Assembly: GCA_026989655.1 (NCBI GenBank)
Contig: JALSIX010000143.1
Span: 1 to 39,427 of the forward strand
Length of the DNA stretch: 39,427 nucleotides
Source: Caldilineaceae bacterium
Lineage (GTDB): Bacteria > Chloroflexota > Anaerolineae > Caldilineales > Caldilineaceae
Reading direction: 5' to 3'
Of this stretch, positions 33,354-39,427 are shown piece by piece; position 1 is the stretch's first letter; each line of letters starts with the position of its first letter. A program made the position numbers and the translations under genes. The notes below the pieces were generated by a model. That model was not told the origin of the DNA. It saw only the letters and a program-made list of their open reading frames with translations, and made no database searches.

Positions 33354-36300
33354 ACGCCACAGGGACATCTCCGTCGGCCCGGGACTGCCAACACCCACCC
33401 CAGGTCCGGGTCCTGGTGGTGGACGACGAGCGCAGTTTCCGCGAGCCCCTGGCCCGCTGGCTCCACAAGCATGCCGGCTACCATGTGGTCCAGGCCGCCA
33501 CCGCAGCCGAGGCCCGAGAAGCGGTGGCCACGGCCGCGGCGCCCTTCCACGTGGCCCTGGTGGACGACGTGCTCACCCCCCAGGGCGAGGACGCGCCCTC
33601 CAGCGTCGGGATGGAGCTGGCCCAGGAGATCCGGGCCATTTCCCCGAACACAGAGGTGATCCTCTTCACCGGATGGGGGTGGGACCCGAAACGGGCCAAG
33701 GCCGCGCTGGACGCGGGCGTCTACCGGGTGCTGCACAAGCCCTTCTACGTGGAGGAGCTGAAGTTCATCATCGACCATCTGGCCGAGGTCCACCGACTTC
33801 GGGCCCACGCCGCGGAGGGGGAGCTGTTGCAGCGATTGCACGGCCTCTCCCGCCAGTTGTTCGCCCGGGAGGATACGCCACCCCTGGCGGAGCGCATCCG
33901 TGCGGTGTTGCGCCAGATCCAGGAACTGGGCTTCGACCGGGTACGCCTCTACCGCTACGATGAGGAGAGGCAGGAGCTGGAGGCCCTGGCCTGCGTGGGC
34001 ATGGGCGAGCGGGAAGCCATCTTCCAGGGGCTGCGCATCCCCCAGGTCCAGGACCCGTACCTCCAGCGGTTGCGAGAGGCTCGGGAGGCTGTGGTCTTCA
34101 CGGAGAGGGACCGACAGGCGGTGGACCGGCAGCCGCCGGGCTTCCAGGAGCTGGGGATGGCCCAGGTGCCCGAGTGGGCCTGTGTGCCCTTGCTCTACGG
34201 GGGCCGTTTCTGGGGCAAGATCGTGGTGGACAATCGCCGCGGCCAGGCCCCCATCGACCGGAGACAGCTTCGCCCCCTGGAGCTCTTCAGTGCCCAGTTG
34301 GCCGCGGTCCTGGCCTACGAGTCCTTGCTCCAGGAGAGCCGTCGTCGGGAGGCCCTGTTGGACGCGCTGGCGGAGGCAGCCCGGCACATCCGGGCCGAGC
34401 GGGATCCGAGCCGCCTGCTCCACGAGATCGTGAGCCAGGGAGTTCAGATCCTGGGGTGCCAGGTGGGGGATCTCTGGATCAACCGACCTGCTGTCCGGGA
34501 TCTGGAGCTGGTGGCTCAGGTGGGCCTGGACGCGGTGCCGCTGGGATACCAGGTGGTCTACGGACAGGGGTTGGTAGGCCGGGTGGCTGTGGAGGGCACC
34601 CTGATCCCGGTCCCGGACTACAGCCGGTGGGAGCACCGACATCCCGCGTTCGCGGATTGCGCCATCCACGCGTCCCTGGGTATCCCCATCCACACCCGAG
34701 ACGGCCAGGTAGAGCTCATCCTGTGTCTTGGACACACCGATCCCCATGCCCGGTTCGACGATGTGGACGTGGCGATCGCCCGTCGCTTCGCGGAGCAGGC
34801 CGGCATTGCCTGGACCAAGGCCCAGTTGCTCGACCACGAGGCCCGGGCCGCGGCTCGGACCCGGATCCTCAACCGCTATCACCGTTACCTGGAGGGATGC
34901 GAGGAGGAGCTCCGCATCCTCCATGCCCTGGCCACCTGCCTCACCGCGGACTTTGGCCTCCGCTTCAACCGGGTCGCCCTCTTCCGCTGGGAGGCCGGGG
35001 TCCAGGAGGAGGACACGGGCCATCTGGTGGGCCTGGTGGGGATCGGCCAGGTGGACCAGGAGGTCGCAGAGGAGATCTGGAAACGCCTGGGCCCGTGGAG
35101 CTTCGACGACTATCTCCGTACCGTCCAGGAGGGACCGTTGGCCCTGGAGGATCCCATCCACCGGCGGATCGAGGGGATCCGGATCGAAGGCGCGGGAGAG
35201 GCCGCGGAGGACCACGTGCTCCAGGCCCTCCACACCCGGAGTCCCGTGGTGGTGGGGCCGGAGGAGCTCCACCGCCTTCCCGCGGCCCTGGTGACGGCCT
35301 TCGAGCCCACCACCGAGGTGGTCCTGGCGCCCCTGGTCTCCCGGGAGCGGATCCTGGGCCTGGTGGTGGCGGACAACAAGTTCACCGGGTCGCCCATCAC
35401 CTCGGAGATCCAGGAGACCCTGGCCGCCTTCACCAGCACCACGGCCAGCGTGCTGGCGAACCTCCAGGCCCGCCGGGAGGCGGAACAGACCTCCCGTCAG
35501 CTCCAGGCCTTTCTGACCGCCCAGAACACCCTGGTCCAGGATACGGAGCCGGACACGTTGTTGGACACCCTGAGCGACAACGTCCGGGAGGCCCTGGAGG
35601 CTGATCGGATCCTGGTGGTCCTCTACCACCCCCGATCCGGCCCCTACCGGGGTCTGGTGCGTCCATGGCGGGAAGGTCGGAGACCCCCACCGCTGACGGA
35701 GATCGTTCGCCCCCATGGGCTCACCCACCAGATCGTCCAGGAGGGACGGCCCAGGGTCGTCCAGTATCCGGAGCCCGGCGAGGAGGGCCACCGACCGGCC
35801 CCCTATTTCGATGACATCCGCACGGCCCTGGGCATCCCCATGTTGCACCAGGGCCAGGTGGTGGGGGTGACCTGGGTCCAGTATCGGGAACGACGCTCTC
35901 CATCCACCCAGGTTCTCCAGGTGGCCCAGCTCCTGGTGGACCAGGTGACCACCGCCTATATAGACGTCCGCTGGGCCCACCGACTTCGAACCATGCAGCA
36001 GGCCCTGGAGCGGCTGGGCCAGGTGGAGCACCCGGAGGCGATCCTGCAGGTGGTGGTGGACCATGCTCGCCAGCTGGTCCAGGCCGATTCCGGTGTCCTC
36101 TATGTCTTCGATCCCGCGACCTGGGCCTTCGACTACGAACGCTCCGTCCACAGTGGGCTGGATCCGGAGCGGTGGCGTCGGTTGCAGGGCGTCAACTCCC
36201 TGCCCGACGCCACCGCGGAGCGGGTCCTCGCGACCGGCTGGCTGGAGGTGCCCTCGTTGGACGACTCCCGCGAGGGCTGGATGGGGGCAGCCACCCGGCA

Positions 36301-38233
36301 GGTGTTGGCGTCTCTGGGCGTCCACGGCTTCGTCGGTCTCGCGCTGCGGACTCCCCAGCTCCCTTTATTAGGGGTCCTCTACCTGCACTTTCGGAACCCC
36401 TATCTCCTGGACGAGGGCGACCGGATCCTGCTCCGTTCCCTGGTCGAACACGCCGCGAGTGCCCTGGAACGGACACGGCTTCTGGCCCGTCTGCGCCAGG
36501 TCCACGAGGCCAGCCGTCGGATCGCGGAGCTGGCCACTCGGGAACGGCTGGAGGAGACCCTGCGGGCTGTGGCCGAGGAGGTGTCGGCCATCCTCCAGGC
36601 CGACGCGGTGACCCTGTATCCCTACCACGAGGAGAAGCATCGGCTCAGCGCCCAGCCCATTGCGGTGGGCGTGCGGCACCCGGAGCGCATGCGGGAGGCC
36701 ACGGCGATCGACCCGGACTCCATTGTCTACCGGATGTTGGAACGGCGAGAGCCCTACTACACCGAGGGGGTGAGCCAGGATCCTCTGTTCCGGGGACGGC
36801 GTTTCACCCAGGAGGAGGAGATCCAGGCGCTGGCGGCCTTTCCCCTACGGGTGCACGGCCATCCGGTGGGCGTGATGTTCGTCAACTACCGGCGTCCCCA
36901 TCGCTTTGCCAGCACCGAGAAGGAGGACCTGACCCTGTTGGCCCACCAGGCCGCGGTGGTCATCCGCTCGGCCCAGGTCCGGGACCGGCTCCAGGAGCGA
37001 GCGCAGATGCTTCGCCAGTTGGCCGAGGCTGCCCGCCAGATCAGCGCCTCTCTGGACGTCCAGACGATCCTGGAGGGAGCGGTGCGCACGGCCGCGGAGA
37101 TCACGGGCACCTACGGACCTCGGGCCAAGCTGACCTTGGTGGCTCTGGAGGACGCGGAGCAGCCAGGCACCCTGGTCTTTCGGGCCGCGGAGCCCCCGGA
37201 TCTCTTGCCGGGCCTCCGAGATGGGGTGGGGCGGCTGCTGACCCCCGAGGCGCCCAGGCTGGGGCTCATCGGGCGCACTTTCCGGGAATGTGCCTCCCAG
37301 CGGGTGGACGACGTCCGCAAGGATCCGGACTACATCTGCGTGGATGAGACCATCCGCTCCGCGTTGGCCGTGCCCATCGCGGTGGGCGATCGGGTGTTGG
37401 GCGTGTTGGGTGTGGAGTCGGACCAGATAGGGGCCTTCGACGAAGAGGATCAGGAGGCCCTGGAGCTTCTGGCCGCGGAGATCGGGGTGGCCCTGGAGAA
37501 CGCCCGCCAGTACCGGGAGCTCCAGGAGGCCAAAGGGCTGCTGGGCCAGCGCACCCTCCTGGCCTGGGCAGGCATGGCCGACAACCTGTGGCGACACACC
37601 AACGCGAAACAGGCCCTGGTCATCCGGGAGACGGCCGGGCTGATCGGCCAGGAGCTGGAGTCCTGGGGATCCTCCGAGCCCCTGGAGCAGATCCGGAAAT
37701 GGCTGCAGCGGATCGAGAAGGCTGCCTGGAACATCCAGAACCGCCCCACCCTGTCTCCTCCCAACCCCGAGGACGTGGAATCCGTTGAGCTGGTCTCCCT
37801 GGTGGCCCACCGGATCCGGATCCTGCACCGCAACCACCCCGCCTATCGGGTGGTTCGCTTCCGGCGCCCATCGTTCCAGGCCGTCTACACCCGGGCCCAT
37901 CCCGAGTGGCTGCGTCGGGCGCTGGACATCCTGGTGGACAACGCGCTGGACGCCACCATGAGGGTCAAGGCCCCTGAGGTCATCGTCTCCATTGCCCTGG
38001 AGTCGAGCTGGGCGGAGATCCGGGTCCAGGACAACGGGACCGGGATCCCGCCCGAGCTCCGGGACAAGATCGGACGGCGTTTTGCCATGAAGGCCGGGGA
38101 TGACGAGGGGCTGGGAATGGGGCTGATCATGGCCCAGGTCCTCCTGGAGGCCTACGGGGGCCAACTGCGCATCGTGGAGACCGGAGAACAGGGCACCACC
38201 ATGGCCCTGCGCCTGCCCATCTTCAGTGGATAG
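33350..38233 (+). CDS. giant REC-multi-GAF sensor protein with C-terminal HATPase
   Basis: A 1627-residue soluble protein. A receiver (18-145) has the acidic pair Asp25-Asp26, probable acceptor Asp73 (VDDVLTP), Thr107 and Lys130. About seven GAF domains follow: 178-325, 350-490, 520-705, 733-875, 893-1040, 1062-1207 and 1232-1385, joined by helical linkers. The dimerisation helix carries His1416 in LWRHTNAKQ, where the usual acidic residue after His is Thr. The HATPase is intact, with DNALDA (1530-1535), DNGTG (1561-1565) and GLGMG (1587-1591). It starts in an ATGA overlap with the S1-domain kinase, with GGAGGGAG upstream, so both are made together. Probable role is integration of many small-molecule or redox signals; none of the ligands can be named. 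Confidence 0.9.
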   Translation: MNATGTSPSARDCQHPPQVRVLVVDDERSFREPLARWLHKHAGYHVVQAATAAEAREAVATAAAPFHVALVDDVLTPQGEDAPSSVGMELAQEIRAISPNTEVILFTGWGWDPKRAKAALDAGVYRVLHKPFYVEELKFIIDHLAEVHRLRAHAAEGELLQRLHGLSRQLFAREDTPPLAERIRAVLRQIQELGFDRVRLYRYDEERQELEALACVGMGEREAIFQGLRIPQVQDPYLQRLREAREAVVFTERDRQAVDRQPPGFQELGMAQVPEWACVPLLYGGRFWGKIVVDNRRGQAPIDRRQLRPLELFSAQLAAVLAYESLLQESRRREALLDALAEAARHIRAERDPSRLLHEIVSQGVQILGCQVGDLWINRPAVRDLELVAQVGLDAVPLGYQVVYGQGLVGRVAVEGTLIPVPDYSRWEHRHPAFADCAIHASLGIPIHTRDGQVELILCLGHTDPHARFDDVDVAIARRFAEQAGIAWTKAQLLDHEARAAARTRILNRYHRYLEGCEEELRILHALATCLTADFGLRFNRVALFRWEAGVQEEDTGHLVGLVGIGQVDQEVAEEIWKRLGPWSFDDYLRTVQEGPLALEDPIHRRIEGIRIEGAGEAAEDHVLQALHTRSPVVVGPEELHRLPAALVTAFEPTTEVVLAPLVSRERILGLVVADNKFTGSPITSEIQETLAAFTSTTASVLANLQARREAEQTSRQLQAFLTAQNTLVQDTEPDTLLDTLSDNVREALEADRILVVLYHPRSGPYRGLVRPWREGRRPPPLTEIVRPHGLTHQIVQEGRPRVVQYPEPGEEGHRPAPYFDDIRTALGIPMLHQGQVVGVTWVQYRERRSPSTQVLQVAQLLVDQVTTAYIDVRWAHRLRTMQQALERLGQVEHPEAILQVVVDHARQLVQADSGVLYVFDPATWAFDYERSVHSGLDPERWRRLQGVNSLPDATAERVLATGWLEVPSLDDSREGWMGAATRQVLASLGVHGFVGLALRTPQLPLLGVLYLHFRNPYLLDEGDRILLRSLVEHAASALERTRLLARLRQVHEASRRIAELATRERLEETLRAVAEEVSAILQADAVTLYPYHEEKHRLSAQPIAVGVRHPERMREATAIDPDSIVYRMLERREPYYTEGVSQDPLFRGRRFTQEEEIQALAAFPLRVHGHPVGVMFVNYRRPHRFASTEKEDLTLLAHQAAVVIRSAQVRDRLQERAQMLRQLAEAARQISASLDVQTILEGAVRTAAEITGTYGPRAKLTLVALEDAEQPGTLVFRAAEPPDLLPGLRDGVGRLLTPEAPRLGLIGRTFRECASQRVDDVRKDPDYICVDETIRSALAVPIAVGDRVLGVLGVESDQIGAFDEEDQEALELLAAEIGVALENARQYRELQEAKGLLGQRTLLAWAGMADNLWRHTNAKQALVIRETAGLIGQELESWGSSEPLEQIRKWLQRIEKAAWNIQNRPTLSPPNPEDVESVELVSLVAHRIRILHRNHPAYRVVRFRRPSFQAVYTRAHPEWLRRALDILVDNALDATMRVKAPEVIVSIALESSWAEIRVQDNGTGIPPELRDKIGRRFAMKAGDDEGLGMGLIMAQVLLEAYGGQLRIVETGEQGTTMALRLPIFSG

Positions 38234-38353
38234 GTCAGGGCTTCTGGTCGTCTGGGGGAACCGGGAGGGTCCATCTTTCGGATCAGTCGGGAGGCTGCTC
38301 AGGCCGACCACGGGCATGGATAACTTAGGGAGGAGGGGCAGAAAAGGACCACC

Positions 38354-39109
38354 ATGGCATTCAAAGGGCGTGTGCTGATCGCCGACAATGATGCCGGATA
38401 TCGCGATACCCTGGCCGAGTACCTTCGCGGGGCCGGGTACGAAGTGGTGGAAGCAGATAGCCCCACACGGGCCCGTTATATCTTGGGCGAAGGGATGGTG
38501 GATGTGGCGATTCTTGATGTCCGGATGCGGGATGACTCGGATCCTCTTGACAGAAGCGGCTTGGAGCTCGCGCTCAATGTAACTTCCGAGATCCCAAAGA
38601 TAATCTTGACCAGTTTTCCCACACTTCACGACGTTCGCAAGATACTCCGCGAGAACGTGCGCAAAGGACGACAGGTCGTCGATTATCTTGAGCGACCTCT
38701 GAACAGTGCTGTGCCTCAGGAAGCTGGCCGAGAGGCCATTCTGGTGGCTGTTCGGGAGGCATTGGCCCTCCGCAGGGAGCGTCAACTGGAACACCAGCGA
38801 CAGGAACTGCTCGAGCTTACGGAGGAGATTCGGGCGAACTGCCGAGAACGGCGTCAACAGGCCCGCTTGAACCATCGTTTTGCGCTCTTGGTTTTCGGGA
38901 TCATAGTGCTCATGTTTCTGGGAACGTTTTTTGGGTGGCTTTTGGGGTATATTCCTATGGGGGTGGCGGCAGCGTTCACGGTTGGTGATGTGCTGTTCGC
39001 CGGCATCGGGGGTATTTTATGGAAGATCCTCCAGGAGGCCAATGTCTGGATGGAGGAGTGTGAGAAGCGTCTCTCCGATCTCCAGAAACGTATAGCTCGG
39101 AAAACGTGA
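38354..39109 (+). CDS. membrane-anchored response-regulator receiver protein
   Basis: A 251-residue protein. A receiver domain (6-120) has Asp11/Asp13, acceptor Asp55 (AILDVRM) and Thr86 (ILTSF), but the usual Lys is replaced by Arg114 (LERPLN). A charged helix (about 125-172) is probably coiled coil. Two hydrophobic segments follow (176-199 and 201-224), then a second charged helix (228-250). There is no DNA-binding or enzymatic output domain. The DNA is visibly AT-richer than the kinases before it: 38881-38940 has 29 G/C of 60, against 44 of 60 at 37501-37560. AAGGAC precedes the ATG. It starts 120 bases after the giant sensor gene, with no clear promoter or terminator between. Confidence 0.85.
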   Translation: MAFKGRVLIADNDAGYRDTLAEYLRGAGYEVVEADSPTRARYILGEGMVDVAILDVRMRDDSDPLDRSGLELALNVTSEIPKIILTSFPTLHDVRKILRENVRKGRQVVDYLERPLNSAVPQEAGREAILVAVREALALRRERQLEHQRQELLELTEEIRANCRERRQQARLNHRFALLVFGIIVLMFLGTFFGWLLGYIPMGVAAAFTVGDVLFAGIGGILWKILQEANVWMEECEKRLSDLQKRIARKT

Positions 39110-39120
39110 ACGAAGGAATC

Positions 39121-39235
39121 TCAGCAGTTCACGAATTCGTAGCGGAGTCGGCATCCTCAGATGCCGATTCCAGAGGGGCGATGCCGCATCTGAGGATGCT
39201 CACCCCTCCGTTTGGCTAAAATCGTGAATTACTGA
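39121..39235. repeat. 115-bp imperfect inverted-repeat element, copy 2 (MITE/REP-like)
   Basis: Same length as copy 1 (17309-17423) and about 93% identical by eye. Ends are TCAGCAGTTCACGA and TCGTGAATTACTGA. The hairpin TCGGCATC-CTCA-GATGCCGA is identical to copy 1; a second hairpin, GCATC-TGAG-GATGC, has a loop complementary to the first. It lies 12 bases after the membrane-anchored receiver gene and 43 bases before the next receiver gene. Transcribed, it would fold into a long hairpin between the two. Confidence 0.85.
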
Positions 39236-39277
39236 GGATGGAACCTGAAGCCAAGAGAACAAGGAGCTCAGACCGGT

Positions 39278-39427
39278 ATGACAGATGCTGAAGCCCTACC
39301 TCGGGCGCTCATCCTCTATGTGGACAACGACGAGGCCTTTCTCCAGACCCGGGCCGAATACCTGGAGCAGGCCGGCTACCAGGTGGTCCCCGCGCACACC
39401 GTCGAGGACGCCCGCGAGCTCTTCGAG
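39278..39427 (+). CDS. response-regulator receiver protein, N-terminal part (right edge)
   Basis: The first 50 residues of a receiver domain: ALILYVDNDEAFLQTRAEYL with the acidic pair Asp16/Asp18 (VDND), then EQAGYQVVPAHTVEDARELF. It resembles the membrane-anchored receiver protein upstream in this part (both have DND and an E-Y-L-x-x-A-G-Y pattern). AAGGAG lies 11 bases before the ATG, just after the inverted-repeat element. The rest of the gene, including any output domain, is outside the window. Confidence 0.88.
   Translation, partial: MTDAEALPRALILYVDNDEAFLQTRAEYLEQAGYQVVPAHTVEDARELFE

Noticed and set aside
32390-36325. Long open frame of 1311 codons on the minus strand opposite the kinase genes
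   Set aside because: It lies across both kinase genes, has His/Gln/Gly-rich composition with no domain, and results from third-position GC bias. The same holds for the long minus frames at 5651-8494 and 8275-10032.

Overview
The window is high-GC bacterial chromosome, densely coded on both strands, with no rRNA, CRISPR array, phage gene or transposase that I can recognise. Gene content points to Chloroflexota, most likely an Anaerolineae/Caldilineae-like lineage. The hints are very large multi-GAF sensor kinases, 'GWN'-type repeat modules on a secreted protease, polytopic GT-C proteins and a tRNA-Arg(GCG). This taxonomic call is inference, since no phylogenetic marker is present.

Layout. (1) 1-4553, minus strand: an autoregulated GntR/HutC-type repressor, a Tat-exported lipoprotein oligopeptide-binding protein and two DppB/DppC-type permeases. 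A gene that starts at base 27 runs off the left edge. (2) 4725-16157, plus strand: a seven-gene surface-glycan operon, mostly coupled by short overlaps. It holds GT2, GT-C, a GT2-GT4 fusion, GT-B, GT2, GT4 and GT4 proteins. (3) 16342-17270, plus strand: a small membrane protein and a LysE-family exporter. (4) 17309-17580: one copy of a 115-bp inverted-repeat element, then a possible small RNA with its own -10 box and a good intrinsic terminator. (5) 17606-22645, minus strand: a PMT-like GT-C protein, a SNF2-family helicase with a zinc ribbon and a SAM methyltransferase. (6) 22766-25983, minus strand: threonine synthase, a small membrane protein, an M19 dipeptidase and RidA. (7) 26178-28940, minus strand: a secreted trypsin-like protease with a Thr-Pro linker and a modular tail. 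(8) 29082-29969, minus strand: a YbaK-type deacylase downstream of a terminated operon of tRNA-Ser(TGA), tRNA-Ser(GCT) and tRNA-Arg(GCG). (9) 30599-39427, plus strand: a signalling cluster.

The most unusual region is the signalling cluster. A small membrane protein is followed by a hybrid kinase with two S1 RNA-binding-type domains fused to receiver, GAF, HisKA-like and HATPase domains (31026-33353). This overlaps by ATGA a 1627-residue protein with one receiver, about seven GAF domains and a HATPase whose H-box is atypical (33350-38233). Next comes a receiver protein that appears to be tethered to the membrane and is encoded by visibly AT-richer DNA (38354-39109). Then comes the second copy of the 115-bp element and the start of another receiver gene at the right edge. 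No DNA-binding output domain is seen anywhere in the cluster. With the S1 domains, this suggests a phosphorelay acting on RNA, translation or the membrane rather than on promoters. That reading is a hypothesis.
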